Below the pieces are notes generated by a model that worked only from the letters and a program-made list of their open reading frames with translations, searched no databases and had not been told where the DNA came from. A stretch of 64,000 nt of DNA from Terriglobus sp. RCC_193 (lineage in GTDB: Bacteria; Acidobacteriota; Terriglobia; Terriglobales; Acidobacteriaceae), in the NCBI RefSeq assembly GCF_041355105.1, contig NZ_JBFUPK010000002.1, positions 806,001-870,000 on the forward strand, read 5' to 3'. The translations under genes were made by a program, and so were the position numbers. Shown piece by piece: positions 36,109 to 46,175 of this stretch (the first letter of the stretch is position 1; each line of letters begins with the position of its first letter).

Positions 36109-38031
36109 GTGCGGCGTTATCATCGGCTCACTGTGAAGAATTCCTCTGCTTGCTTACTGCGTCTTGTGGGTGCCGTGGCTGTTGCTGCTGCCACCCTGCC
36201 TGCCCTTGCACAGAACAACGCCACGGAATACCGCTTTACCTTTCCGGACGTGGTGCACCATGTGGTGCAGGTGGAGGCGACATTTCATAACGTGCCGCAG
36301 CAGCCTCTGACTGTGCAGATGAGCCGCTCGTCGCCGGGCCGCTATGCCGCGTTTGAATACGCGTCGAATGTGTTTGAAGAAAAGTTCACGGATGAGAATG
36401 ACAAGCCGCTGGCGGTGACCAAGCCTGATCCGCGCTCGTGGACGGTGAGCGGACATCACGGCACCGTGCATGTGACTTACAAATTGTTTGGTGATCGCGT
36501 TGATGGCACGTTTATGGCGGTCGACACGACGCATGCGCATCTGAACTGGCCTGCCACGGTGATATGGGCGCACGGTTTCGATGATCGTCCGTCGAAGCTG
36601 ACCTTTGTTCTGCCGGATGGTTTGAACTGGAAGATCGCCACGCAGCTTTATCCCACGAATGATCCGAATACGTTTACCTCGCCGAATCTGCAGTACCTGA
36701 TGGACAGCCCTGCAGAGCTTGCGAATTACGCTCTTCACACCTTCCAGGTGCCAGCGCTGAAGTCGGGTGGTAAGGCGCAGACCATCCGCATCGTGGTGCA
36801 TTCGCAGGCAACAGACGCGGAACTGGCCGAGTACTTTGCAGGCGTGGAAAAGATTGTGAAGGAAGAGCAGGCTGTGTACGGCGAACTGCCCGACTATGAG
36901 CCGGGCTACTACACCTTCCTTGCCGATGCGCTGCCGTGGGATAACGGCGATGGCATGGAGCATCGCAACAGCACCGTGATGACTTCTCGTCAGCTTGGCC
37001 TGAGCGTTGTGGCGCACGAGTACTTTCACAACTGGAATGTGGAACGCATTCGTCCTGAGGGTCTGGAGCCGTTCAACTTCCGCGATGTGAATATGAGCGG
37101 CCTGATGTTTGTTGCGGAAGGCTTCACCCAGTATTACGGCAACCTGGCGATGATCCGCACCGGGCTGACGCCGATGCCGCGCGGCATGATGGGTTTTGCA
37201 CGCGATCTGAGCAACGTGATCAACTCGCCCGCGACGCAGTATCGGTCCGCGATGGACATGAGCCGCATGGCACCGTTTGTGGACGGCGCGAGCGATCTGT
37301 TTCCCACGTATTACAACAACACATTTGTTTCCTACTACACGTTTGGCGATGTCGTTGCGATGGGGCTTGATCTGTCGCTGCGTGTGAAGACAAACGGCAA
37401 GGTCACGCTGGATGACTTCATGCGTGCCATGTGGTTCGCGTATGGCAAGCCCGGTGGACCCGCGCCCGGACTCGTTGGCCATCCGTACAGCATTGCGGAT
37501 GTGCAGACGCAGCTTGCGAAGGTAAGTGGTGATCCTGCGTTTGCTGCGGACTATGTGAAGCGTTACATGATTGGCACGGAGAAGGTGGACTACGCCGCGT
37601 TGCTGCAACATGCGGGCTTCGTGATGAAGAAGAAGGGCGGCGCTACGCTGGGCAACATCTACCTGGCGAAGAAGGGTGATCCTGTGCGTCGCGGTCAGGC
37701 TCCTGCAGGACCGGAGACGCTGAAGGTAGCCGCTTCCACCATCATTGGTTCGCCTGCATATCTTGCGGGATTGGATCTGGATGATGAATTGATCAGTGTG
37801 GGTGGTGTGGCGATCAACTCATCTGCTGATGTCGAGAAGGCCATTGAGGGACACAAGCCGGGCGATAGCGTGGAGCTTGTCTACAAGCGGCGCGGTCAGG
37901 AAGTGCGTTCGAAGGCTGTGCTCGCGGAAGATCCTGCGCTGGAGATTGTCCCTGTAGAGACAGCGGGTGGAACGTTGACCACGGAACAGAAGGCGTTTCG
38001 CGAAGCATGGCTTGGAAGCAAAGCGAAGTAG
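36109..38031 (+). CDS. M61-family metallopeptidase with PDZ domain
   Basis: A 640-residue exported protein (hydrophobic signal ending LPALAQ). N-terminal beta domain with PGRYAAFEYASNV; zinc motif HEYFH (303-307) in VVAHEYFHNWNVERIRP, and the downstream Glu in GFTQYYG; PDZ domain at about 540-610 (GSPAYLAGLDLDDELISVGG). This matches M61 glycyl aminopeptidase relatives. The GTG at 36109 has no clear ribosome site; the GTG at 36133 would give a tidier signal peptide. A strong terminator follows. Confidence 0.88.
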   Translation: MRRYHRLTVKNSSACLLRLVGAVAVAAATLPALAQNNATEYRFTFPDVVHHVVQVEATFHNVPQQPLTVQMSRSSPGRYAAFEYASNVFEEKFTDENDKPLAVTKPDPRSWTVSGHHGTVHVTYKLFGDRVDGTFMAVDTTHAHLNWPATVIWAHGFDDRPSKLTFVLPDGLNWKIATQLYPTNDPNTFTSPNLQYLMDSPAELANYALHTFQVPALKSGGKAQTIRIVVHSQATDAELAEYFAGVEKIVKEEQAVYGELPDYEPGYYTFLADALPWDNGDGMEHRNSTVMTSRQLGLSVVAHEYFHNWNVERIRPEGLEPFNFRDVNMSGLMFVAEGFTQYYGNLAMIRTGLTPMPRGMMGFARDLSNVINSPATQYRSAMDMSRMAPFVDGASDLFPTYYNNTFVSYYTFGDVVAMGLDLSLRVKTNGKVTLDDFMRAMWFAYGKPGGPAPGLVGHPYSIADVQTQLAKVSGDPAFAADYVKRYMIGTEKVDYAALLQHAGFVMKKKGGATLGNIYLAKKGDPVRRGQAPAGPETLKVAASTIIGSPAYLAGLDLDDELISVGGVAINSSADVEKAIEGHKPGDSVELVYKRRGQEVRSKAVLAEDPALEIVPVETAGGTLTTEQKAFREAWLGSKAK

Positions 38032-38051
38032 TGATTGTTTCTTGTTTGTTC

Positions 38052-38080
38052 AAAGGGCACGGCTTTTGCCGTGCCCTTTT
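38052..38080. terminator. Rho-independent terminator between convergent genes
   Basis: AAAGGGCACGGC (38052-38063) pairs perfectly with GCCGTGCCCTTT (38068-38079) around a TTTT loop, with T-rich sequence after it on the plus strand and A-rich sequence before it, so it can serve both the M61 peptidase and the PepSY gene. Confidence 0.9.
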
Positions 38081-38088
38081 GATTTTGC

Positions 38089-39216
38089 TTATTGGTGGAG
38101 CTTTTTCCAGCGCTTGCCCAGATAGCGGTTCCAGTACATCAACAGGCCGGTGATGGATAGGATGGGCAAACTCATACCGAGCGTGCTCCAGATCACCTTC
38201 ACCCACGTGCCCCATAGCGTGCCGAAGTGCAGCGGATAGACCAGCCACAGAATCCAGTCGCCCAGCGTTTCCTTCTCGCCGTAGCGCCACGAAGAGAGCA
38301 GTTGCCCATCTGCAGCAAAGGTATGAACGAAGCGGTGCGAAAAGTCACCGGGTGTAGATCGATCCATGTACGCCACATAGTTGCCGTCAGGCGCATCGGG
38401 CACAGACATACCTGCAAGAAACGCCGTGGGACTCAACCGGTGCGCACGATCTGCAATCGTTTGCACCGGTACGAATGCGCCCACATGCAGCGGCTTGGGC
38501 ACATCCGGCTGCTTCATCGCCTTCACGGGCGAGATCACATTCACAGCCTTCATCACCTGCGCCGGGAATAAGAAGTCAATCGCGGTAAAGCCCCACCAGC
38601 TCACAATGAGCAGCGTCCAGATGCCAATAGCGTTATGCGCGTCATAGTTGATGCGCTTCCATCCAGCGCGGAGATTCACATAGAAACCACGCGCCCACGC
38701 ACGCAACCCCGGCCACCACAACACCACACCTGTAACCGCAAGCACCAATAGGCCGATACCCATCACGCAGTTGATGATGAAGCCTGTCCGCCCCATCAGC
38801 AGGTAAACATGCACATCACTCACCCAGTCCATGGCTGTGCGGCTTTGCGGCAGCAGGTTGCCCGTCGTGGCGCTGACACGCACCATGCGCTGCCCTTTGT
38901 TTTCCGTATGCATGTACACGCTGTACACAGGCACATCCGGCTGCGGCCACATCACAAAGGACACTGGATCTTTCGGATATGCCGCGGCCACGCTCTTCAG
39001 GACCTGCGGCATCTCAACGCGATGTGCAGGGTTATACGATTCGCTGCGGAAGGTGCGCGCCTGGATCTCGTCTTCCCAAACCAGTATGGAGCCGGAAAGA
39101 CCAATGACCACAACGTAAAGCGATAGCAGAACGCCCAGCCAGAGATGCACCTGGAAGAGCGCCCTGCGCAGCCACAGTTTGCGTGGGTGATGAACGAGAT
39201 TGTTTGCGAATGCCAT
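38089..39216 (-). CDS. PepSY-associated membrane protein (ferrisiderophore reductase-like)
   Basis: A 375-residue inner-membrane protein with four hydrophobic helices (about 22-45, 145-168, 200-222, 335-360) and the PepSY_TM layout: VHLWLGVLLSLYVVVIGLSG, DVHVYLLMGRTG and HNAIGIWTLLIVSWW with conserved His for heme. Relatives (PiuB/FoxB-like) reduce siderophore iron at the inner membrane. It starts 4 bases after the siderophore receptor stop, so the two form an operon. Confidence 0.88.
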   Translation of the reverse strand: MAFANNLVHHPRKLWLRRALFQVHLWLGVLLSLYVVVIGLSGSILVWEDEIQARTFRSESYNPAHRVEMPQVLKSVAAAYPKDPVSFVMWPQPDVPVYSVYMHTENKGQRMVRVSATTGNLLPQSRTAMDWVSDVHVYLLMGRTGFIINCVMGIGLLVLAVTGVVLWWPGLRAWARGFYVNLRAGWKRINYDAHNAIGIWTLLIVSWWGFTAIDFLFPAQVMKAVNVISPVKAMKQPDVPKPLHVGAFVPVQTIADRAHRLSPTAFLAGMSVPDAPDGNYVAYMDRSTPGDFSHRFVHTFAADGQLLSSWRYGEKETLGDWILWLVYPLHFGTLWGTWVKVIWSTLGMSLPILSITGLLMYWNRYLGKRWKKLHQ

Positions 39217-39220
39217 GTGT

Positions 39221-41605
39221 TTAGAAGTGGTACTTCACTTGTCCAATGACGTTGCGCACGTAGCCGTAGTAGCAATAGTTCAACCCGCCGCACGTAGCCA
39301 CATAACGCTTGTCCGTCAGGTTGGTTGCGTTCACGCTGAACAACATGCCGCGATATCCAAACCGCAATCCCGCATCCAGCAGAGCGTAGTTGGGCACAAA
39401 GAAGCTGTTCATGCTATCGGCTGCATTCGTGCCGACGAAGCGCACACCAAAGTTGCCACCCAATCCGCTGAAGCGTCCGCCAGGCACGGTGTAATCCGCC
39501 AGCGCAGACACCTGGTTCTTCGGCGTCTGCGGCAGCCACTTGCCAACGTTTGCGGCGGTCTGGTCCTTCAGCGTCTCCGTTGCGGTAAACGTGTAGCCAC
39601 CATGCAGGCTCAGCCCATGCTGCAGGCTTGCAATGCCTTCAAGCTCTACACCGCGAGAGCGAACTTCGCCCGTCTGATACGTCTGGAACGCTGCATTGGT
39701 CACCAGCACATTCGTCTGGTTGATCTGGAAGAATGCCGCGGTAAAGTAGCTGTTCCACGTATTCGGCTGCACCTTCACGCCCGCTTCAATCTGTCGCGAA
39801 TCGGACGGCTTGGCGGGATCGGTCGATTGCCCTGTCGTTGCGTTATAGACATACGACCCAGCATTCGGCAGAAAGCTGGTGGAGAAGGAAACGTAGGGTG
39901 AGATGCCGCTTGCTGTCAGATAACCAACGCCCGCGCGGCCCGTGAATCGCTGATCGAGATGGCCTGTTTCTTTGTTCGCGAGGAAGTCTGCGATGTCATT
40001 CTTCGCAAAGTCCTGGCGGCCGCCCACGGTGAAGATCAGCCGGTGACGATACTTGATCTGGTCCTGCGCATACAGGCCATGCTGCTGCAACAGGTTGTCC
40101 TGATACAGGTACGGCGACATATTCGGAATCGTCGTCACACCATATACCGGCTTGAAAATGTTGATGTCCGCCACCTGTGCGAAGGCCTGCTTGCTCTTGA
40201 GAGCCACATGCTGGTAGTCGTAGCCAAACAGCACCGTCTGTTCCCAGTCACCATTTGTAAAGCGGCGCAGTGCACGGTTATCCAGCGTGTTGACGCGGTT
40301 CCAGCTTGGCAGCTCATACGCATAACGCACCACGTTCGTAGTGCTATTTCCATCAAAGCCCCCGCCATACACCGTACGGCCCTGGAAGTTGATGTACTGA
40401 TAGCGATAGTTGGAGTGCACATTCCAGCCATCGCGGAACAGATGGTCGCCCGTATAGCCAGCCGAGGCCTGTTCACGCGTCACGTGCTCCCATCCTGGCT
40501 CACCGAGGAAAGTGTTCACGGGGATGATGCCGTTGGGATTGCTGTACAGCGTACCGCTTGCGGGCAGGAACTGGCTCCATCGCGTGCCGTCGTGCTGCCA
40601 GTCGCCGAGGAAGGTGAAGTTGGTGCGGTCGCTTGGCTTGTAAGTGAATGACGGTGCAATCAGACGACGATTATCCGGCGTGTAATTCGTCTGCGTGTCG
40701 CTGTTGCGGAGCACGCCGAGCAGGCGATACTGCCACACCTGGTTCTTGTCGATGGAGCCTGTGGTGTCGAAGAATCCTTCACGGCGTGTGAATGCGCCAA
40801 GCTGCATACCGACTTCTGTGCGGCGTTCCGGCGAGGGACGCTTGGTGACCTGGTTAATCAATCCTCCGGGAGGCACCTGGCCATAGAGTACGGACGATGG
40901 TCCGCGCAGCACTTCCACGCTCTCCAGTTCGTATGGATCCAGCTTGCCTGAGAGGGAATTGAAGCGCATGCCGTCGCGGAAGACACCGAAGGTTTCCGCG
41001 GCGAATCCGCGAATCTTCAACCAGTCAAAGCGCGGTTCCACGCCAAACTCGTCTGCCGTCACGCCCGGCGTATAACGCAACGCCTCGTTCATCGTGATCA
41101 CATTGCGCGACTGCATCTCAAGTCCACTAATGATGGAGATGGACTGCGGCACTTCGATCAACGGGGCGTTCGTCTTTGACCCTGCATTCGATGCGTAGGG
41201 GACGAAGCCGGTGTTTGCCGTGACGCTGATCACGTCGGTTGCCGAGCCCACCTGCAGTTTCAATATGGTGGGCTGCGCGCTTCCTGAGAGCGCTACATTG
41301 TCCTGTTGCAAAGCAGTAAAACCGGGTGCCTGCACGGAGATGGTGTAGGTGCCGGAGCGCAAGGACAGTGCGACATCGCCGTGTGGCCCGGACTGTGCGC
41401 GATACACCGTAGCGCCACAACGAACCTCAACCGCAGCACGTTCCACCGTGGCACCGCTGGCATCCTGCACCTGTAGCATCACGGTCTGGACAGGGGATGA
41501 CTTATCTTCCGAACATGCTTTTGACTGGCAATAGGCGACCTGTGAGATCGCGGACAGCGAAGCGAGCAGAATTGCAGAACGATGGAGAGCTTTCAAAACA
41601 AACAT
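39221..41605 (-). CDS. TonB-dependent siderophore receptor
   Basis: A 794-residue outer-membrane receptor: signal peptide (to about residue 26), CarboxypepD_reg-like domain (about 38-120), plug (about 140-255) with APLIEVPQSISIISGLEM and LDPYELESVEVLRGPSSVLY, and a beta-barrel ending in VIGQVKYHF with a terminal Phe. The plug motifs are those of ferric-siderophore receptors (FhuA/FoxA class). In operon with the PepSY reductase. GAAGG directly abuts the ATG; the TTG at codon 4 may be the true start. No Fur box is visible upstream. Confidence 0.93.
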   Translation of the reverse strand: MFVLKALHRSAILLASLSAISQVAYCQSKACSEDKSSPVQTVMLQVQDASGATVERAAVEVRCGATVYRAQSGPHGDVALSLRSGTYTISVQAPGFTALQQDNVALSGSAQPTILKLQVGSATDVISVTANTGFVPYASNAGSKTNAPLIEVPQSISIISGLEMQSRNVITMNEALRYTPGVTADEFGVEPRFDWLKIRGFAAETFGVFRDGMRFNSLSGKLDPYELESVEVLRGPSSVLYGQVPPGGLINQVTKRPSPERRTEVGMQLGAFTRREGFFDTTGSIDKNQVWQYRLLGVLRNSDTQTNYTPDNRRLIAPSFTYKPSDRTNFTFLGDWQHDGTRWSQFLPASGTLYSNPNGIIPVNTFLGEPGWEHVTREQASAGYTGDHLFRDGWNVHSNYRYQYINFQGRTVYGGGFDGNSTTNVVRYAYELPSWNRVNTLDNRALRRFTNGDWEQTVLFGYDYQHVALKSKQAFAQVADINIFKPVYGVTTIPNMSPYLYQDNLLQQHGLYAQDQIKYRHRLIFTVGGRQDFAKNDIADFLANKETGHLDQRFTGRAGVGYLTASGISPYVSFSTSFLPNAGSYVYNATTGQSTDPAKPSDSRQIEAGVKVQPNTWNSYFTAAFFQINQTNVLVTNAAFQTYQTGEVRSRGVELEGIASLQHGLSLHGGYTFTATETLKDQTAANVGKWLPQTPKNQVSALADYTVPGGRFSGLGGNFGVRFVGTNAADSMNSFFVPNYALLDAGLRFGYRGMLFSVNATNLTDKRYVATCGGLNYCYYGYVRNVIGQVKYHF

Positions 41606-41842
41606 CCTTCAAGGCGCACCGCCACGGCCGCGCAAAGAGGCACGGGAAACCGCAGGAGCAGTGGATTTTCTCTGGGGCGAGCGGACTCGCACGTTAGCGT
41701 AGGAGAGGCTGCCGCACACACTGCCGCGGCATGCACTTCTCTCCCCTCCCTCAAGGAGAGCCTCAGAAAACGGCAATTTCTACCGCACCTTCAAAATACG
41801 ACAGAATAAGTCCGAGATCAAGCGAAAGATGTATTTGGATAT

Positions 41843-41868
41843 GAAAAGAGCCGGCACATGGCCGGCTC
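41843..41868 (-). terminator. Terminator of the TIM-barrel isomerase gene
   Basis: Perfect 8-bp stem GAGCCGGC (41848-41855) / GCCGGCTC (41861-41868) with loop ACATG. On the minus strand it is followed by TTTTC, as for a Rho-independent terminator placed 24 bases after the gene. Confidence 0.8.
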
Positions 41869-41891
41869 CTTGTTGATTGCGGAAGGTCTTG

Positions 41892-42872
41892 TTATGCGAG
41901 GCAGCTCTTTGCGTAAGCCAGGCACTTTGCCACTTCCTTCACGGCGTCGGAACTGTCGGGCAGCTTGTACTCCAGCTCGATGGTTGCGGGGAAGTTGTAC
42001 TTCTCCTTCTTCATCAACTGCAGCACTTCCTTGATGGGGGTGTCGCCTTCGCCGAAGGGCTGGTTCTGGCCGCCCTTTTCCGGGTACTGGCGGTCCTTCA
42101 GGTGCATGCTGGTGATGCGCGCATGGTTCTTCTGGATGAAGGCGATCTGATCGTGATTGCCTGCGGCAGTGTAGTGGCCAATGTCGAGGTTGATGGCGTT
42201 CCACGGCGACTGTGCCAACGCCTCATCCCAGGTATCGGGCTTGGCCTGCGTGTGTGCGTGGTAGCCCATGCGCATCTTGTACTTCTCACCAAACTTGCCG
42301 ATGCGGGCGGTCAGGCCGGGATTGTTATCGGGCATCTCCATGGTCAGGTGGTTTGCGCCACATGCCTTGGCCGCCTTGAAGGCGTAATCAAATTCCGCAT
42401 CGGGCATACGGTCGGTCAGCGTGATCTTGAACGCGTAGATGTTGACACCGGCATTGTTGTAAAGCTTGCGCAGCTCGGTGTACTTGTTCACGTCCATGGT
42501 GGTGCGCCACTTGGTGACTTCCTCGGCATGCGCAGCCATTGCGGCCTTGGCTGCTTCAGACATCTGCGGACGCGGTGTGCCCGGTGCGGGCGGCGGTCCC
42601 AGGGGGCGGGGTGGCATGGACGGCATGCCAGCCCAAAGTTCCTGCACGTTCTCCAGTTCCGTGGCGTTGATGCCGTCTTCCACGGCGTACTTCAGAACAG
42701 ACAACGCATCAAACGGCTTCATCTGTCGGTAGGAATAGCTGATGACGCCAATCTGTACGCCGTTGATCTTCGAATTTGGCTTACCCTGGGCAAAGAGCGA
42801 ACGCGGTTGAAGCGCAGCGGCGGAGATGCCGGCAGCAGCAAGACGACCGAAGTCGCGGCGAGTGATGTTCAT
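41892..42872 (-). CDS. Tat-exported sugar phosphate isomerase/epimerase-like protein
   Basis: A 326-residue AP-endonuclease-2-type TIM barrel. The N-terminus NITRRDFGRLAAAGISAAAL is a twin-arginine signal. Seen: GVISYSYRQMKPFDALSVL, MEMPDNN, MGYHAHTQA, NLDIGHY and SMHLKDRQ, which carry the metal-binding Glu/His/Asp residues of the xylose-isomerase-like family, then IELEYKLPDSSDA. A Pro/Gly-rich insertion (about 85-105, PPRPLGPPPAPGTPRPQ) is unusual. AAGGGA precedes the ATG. The substrate is unknown. Confidence 0.85.
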   Translation of the reverse strand: MNITRRDFGRLAAAGISAAALQPRSLFAQGKPNSKINGVQIGVISYSYRQMKPFDALSVLKYAVEDGINATELENVQELWAGMPSMPPRPLGPPPAPGTPRPQMSEAAKAAMAAHAEEVTKWRTTMDVNKYTELRKLYNNAGVNIYAFKITLTDRMPDAEFDYAFKAAKACGANHLTMEMPDNNPGLTARIGKFGEKYKMRMGYHAHTQAKPDTWDEALAQSPWNAINLDIGHYTAAGNHDQIAFIQKNHARITSMHLKDRQYPEKGGQNQPFGEGDTPIKEVLQLMKKEKYNFPATIELEYKLPDSSDAVKEVAKCLAYAKSCLA

Positions 42873-43062
42873 GTGCGGAAAATCCCTTCGTGGGAGTAAC
42901 GGTTCCCCGAAGCGAAATTCTAGGGCGCAACGCAAAGAGATGGCAAGGTATTATCAATAACTTCATAAAGCCATACCTTTTCGCAATATTCCAAACGTGA
43001 TTTCTCCTGAGCGATGGAGTGTAAAAGCTTCGTGGGGGCCTCCCTTGCGCGATGGCAAGTCT

Positions 43063-45780
43063 CTATTCGTAGCGCAGTGCCTGCATGGGATTCACACGCG
43101 ACGCCCGGCGCGCAGGTACATAGCCTGCCGCCAGCGCAATCGTCGTAAGCGAAACGATCGCTACTGCAAGGCTCATCGGCTCCGACGGAGCAATGCCGTA
43201 AAGCATGTTGCGCACCAGCTGTCCTCCCAGCAGCGTCAATACGATTCCCGCCGCAATGCCACTGACCACCAGCATCGTAATCTCGCGCATCACCATCCAT
43301 CGCACGCCGGTATGCGATGCACCCAGCGCCATCCGTATACCGATCTCACCTGTACGCTGACCCACCAGGTAGCTCATCAACCCATAGATACCAACCGCGG
43401 AGAGCAGCACGGCAAGGAGACCGAAAGTGGTGGAAAGCTGTGCCATCAGGCGCTGGTTCACCATCGTTCCTTCAATCACGCGATCCAGCGTGGTCACATG
43501 GTCAATCACCAGGTTGCGATTCACTGAATGAATCGTGTTCTGCACAGCGGCAGACATCGTGGCAAAGTTGCCATCGTAGCGCACTACCAGCGTTCCATAA
43601 CCCGATGGATGCTGCGGATTCGGATAGTAGTCGATGTACTGTCTCGGCTCATCGAGGCTCCCAAACTTCACATCGCGCACAATGCCGATCACTTCCACCC
43701 TCTTCTCCGGGTTGGGATCTTTACCGTAGTAAATGTGACGGCCAATCGGATTCACACCTGGAGGGAAGTAGTCACGCGCGACACTCTCACTCAGGATCAC
43801 CACCTTGTTCGATGCCGCATTGTCCTGTGGTCCAAAGGCACGGCCTGCCAGCAACGGCATCTGCATCACGTTGAAATAGCTGTTGCCAATCACGTTGTGC
43901 TTCACGTTGGCCTTTTCGTTGAATGGCATGCCGGGTACGTTGAGCGTTCCATTCCAGCTTCCCTGCGCAAAAGTGAAGGCAGCAAAACTAGCGGCCCTTA
44001 CCTGCGGCAATGCACCGGCGCGCTGCTCAATCTCCTGGAACATGGCGACCATACGCGGGTCTTCACCCTTCATGCCCAATACGCTGGAATCTATGTCGAC
44101 CAGCATGACGCCGTTCCGCGGAAAACCCGTATCCACACGCGTCAGGTTAACCAACGTCCTCAAGAACAGAACGGAAGCCACGCTCAACACCAGTGAGAGT
44201 GCGATCTGCGCAATCACTAGCCCTTTACTCAGCGGACTACGCGAATTGCTATTGCTACGGCGACTCTCCTTCAGTCCTTCATTCACAGCTACGCGCGAGG
44301 CACGCAGCGCAGGCACCAGCCCGAACAATACTGCAGTGCCTATCGTGGCAAACAATGTGAAGCTAAGCAGGCGCAGGTTCAGCGAAATGTCCAGCGGCAA
44401 TAGGTTTGCATCCGGGCCGCCTGAAATCATGCGCAGCAACAGACGATCCGCAGCGAGCGCAAGGACCACACCAAGCACTGCACCCGCCACTGACAATAAG
44501 AGACTCTCTGTAAGCAGTTGACGAATCAGCCGCAGGCGTTGTGCTCCAAAGGCCTGTCGCACTGCAAATTCATGCGTACGCGTCGTCGCCCGCGCCAGCA
44601 ATAGATTGGCGATGTTGGCACATGTAATCAACAGCACCAGCGCTGCCACGCCCATCAGGATCTTCAACGGATCAGAGAACGTACTGCGCAGGAACGAACG
44701 TCCTGTGGTCAGGTCAGTCAACTGCACATGCGCGTTCTGCAGATGCGACAGGTTATACGCATTCAGATCGGCGTTCGGAAATGACCGAACAATATGCTGA
44801 TACAGCAGATTCGTCTCCGCCTCGGCCTGCGCACGCGTCACGCCTGGCTTCAGCCGCCCGAAAATATAGTTCGATTGAAAGAAGCCGTCAGCATATCCCT
44901 TGTGATGCGAGGGCAGCGATTGCATCATCGCCATCGGCACCCAGAAATCCGGCGCATGCCCGACTTCAATGCCAAAGAATCCCGGCGGCGCCACACCGAT
45001 AATGTTGAAGGTGGTATCAGCCAGTTTCACCGTGTGATTCAGTATGTCCGGCGTCCCTTGGAATGCCGATTGCCAGAAGGCATAACTGACCACTGCGACA
45101 GGAAACTTGCCCTCGACGCGATCTTCTTCATCCCGAAAAAAGCGGCCCATTGCAGGTTCCACGCCCAGCGTGGAGAAGAATGTGCCTGAGACTGTGTCTG
45201 TCGTAAGCTTCTGCATACTGGGGCTGTGGTCCAGAGTCCCGTGTATCTCACTGCCAAAGCTGAAGACCGCAGCAACCGAAGAGAACACAGTGTTGCTCTT
45301 CCGAAACTCCCGAAAAAACGGATAGGAATACAGCGTGGTATCGCCATAATCGCCCGTTACGCCCGCCTCATCGCCTTTGCCAAACTGAACCAGTTCTGCG
45401 GGCTTTGTCACCGGCAGCGAACGCAGTACCAGCGCGTCCAGAAAGCTGAAGATGGCAACATTCGCTCCAATGCCAAGACTCAGCGAAAGCAATGCCATCA
45501 GCGTCAGCGCCTTCGCATGCGTCATGGAACGCAGCGCATAGTGAATGTCCTGCACCAGTGACTCAAGCCATCCCCATCCCCATGCGGCATGGCTGCGCTC
45601 GCGCAGCACGGTGGGATTGCCAAAGTCGCGCCTGCTCTGTCGGCGCGCTTCTTCTGGTGTTGCTCCCGCGAAGCGCTGCTCCTCTTCACGCAGGTCCATG
45701 TGGAGGCGCATCTCCTCTTCCAGCTCAGAGTCAAAGCGCTTGCGGTGCAGCAGCATCTGGATACGACGAAGAAGTGACAT
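43063..45780 (-). CDS. ADOP-family ABC transporter permease (MacB/FtsX type)
   Basis: A 905-residue protein. N-terminal 'permease prefix' helix (RRIQMLLHRKRFDSELEEEM), first transmembrane helix (LMALLSLSLGIGANVAIFSF), a MacB-type periplasmic domain (about 110-330), an FtsX domain (about 370-480) and a second periplasmic plus FtsX unit (about 500-905), ending RRASRVNPMQALRYE. Such duplicated orphan permeases without a nearby ATPase are a hallmark of Acidobacteria and normally follow a PadR gene, as here (50-base gap). Probable role: efflux or lipoprotein/envelope stress export; the ATPase partner must be elsewhere. Confidence 0.92.
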   Translation of the reverse strand: MSLLRRIQMLLHRKRFDSELEEEMRLHMDLREEEQRFAGATPEEARRQSRRDFGNPTVLRERSHAAWGWGWLESLVQDIHYALRSMTHAKALTLMALLSLSLGIGANVAIFSFLDALVLRSLPVTKPAELVQFGKGDEAGVTGDYGDTTLYSYPFFREFRKSNTVFSSVAAVFSFGSEIHGTLDHSPSMQKLTTDTVSGTFFSTLGVEPAMGRFFRDEEDRVEGKFPVAVVSYAFWQSAFQGTPDILNHTVKLADTTFNIIGVAPPGFFGIEVGHAPDFWVPMAMMQSLPSHHKGYADGFFQSNYIFGRLKPGVTRAQAEAETNLLYQHIVRSFPNADLNAYNLSHLQNAHVQLTDLTTGRSFLRSTFSDPLKILMGVAALVLLITCANIANLLLARATTRTHEFAVRQAFGAQRLRLIRQLLTESLLLSVAGAVLGVVLALAADRLLLRMISGGPDANLLPLDISLNLRLLSFTLFATIGTAVLFGLVPALRASRVAVNEGLKESRRSNSNSRSPLSKGLVIAQIALSLVLSVASVLFLRTLVNLTRVDTGFPRNGVMLVDIDSSVLGMKGEDPRMVAMFQEIEQRAGALPQVRAASFAAFTFAQGSWNGTLNVPGMPFNEKANVKHNVIGNSYFNVMQMPLLAGRAFGPQDNAASNKVVILSESVARDYFPPGVNPIGRHIYYGKDPNPEKRVEVIGIVRDVKFGSLDEPRQYIDYYPNPQHPSGYGTLVVRYDGNFATMSAAVQNTIHSVNRNLVIDHVTTLDRVIEGTMVNQRLMAQLSTTFGLLAVLLSAVGIYGLMSYLVGQRTGEIGIRMALGASHTGVRWMVMREITMLVVSGIAAGIVLTLLGGQLVRNMLYGIAPSEPMSLAVAIVSLTTIALAAGYVPARRASRVNPMQALRYE

Positions 45781-45830
45781 AGCGGATTTCTCCTGCAAAG
45801 CAAAAATGGAAACAGAAAATGAGCGGCTAC

Positions 45831-46160
45831 TTAAGCCGTCTGCAATACACGTGCAATGGCGCTGTAAACACGCTCAAAATTCGACGACTCTGCTGCAAGC
45901 TGCTTCCGTCCTGCAGCGGTCAACTGGTAGTAGCGCGCACGACGATTGCCCTTCGTCACGCCCCACTCTGCTTTCACCCAGTTGTTGACGAGCATCTTCT
46001 GCAGTGCGGGATACAGTGACCCCTCTTCCACTTCCAGGACGTTGTCGGACGCCTGCAGGATCGACTCCGCAATCTCATAGCCGTGCAACGTCCCATGTCG
46101 CGACAGTGTGCGAAGAATCAATAGCGTTAAAGATCCGGGTGGAATTTCGTTGTGCTTCAT
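45831..46160 (-). CDS. PadR-family transcriptional regulator
   Basis: A 109-residue winged-helix PadR protein: EIPPGSLTLLILRTLSRHG, HGYEIAESILQASD, VEEGSLYPALQKMLVNNWVK and RARYYQLTAAGRKQL. This is the acidobacterial PadR type found next to ADOP permeases, and it likely represses the permease operon. ATG 46160 has GAGG 9 bases upstream. A large inverted repeat lies directly upstream and is the likely operator. Confidence 0.94.
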   Translation of the reverse strand: MKHNEIPPGSLTLLILRTLSRHGTLHGYEIAESILQASDNVLEVEEGSLYPALQKMLVNNWVKAEWGVTKGNRRARYYQLTAAGRKQLAAESSNFERVYSAIARVLQTA

Positions 46161-46175
46161 GCGGAGCGCCTCTGC

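Noticed and set aside
36154-37611. A 485-codon minus-strand frame opposite the M61 peptidase
   Set aside because: His/Arg/Val-rich low-information shadow; the plus-strand gene carries clear peptidase motifs.
41606-41842. Fur box or riboswitch upstream of the siderophore receptor
   Set aside because: I looked for a GATAATGATAATCATTATC-like site and for cobalamin-type leader elements and saw neither.
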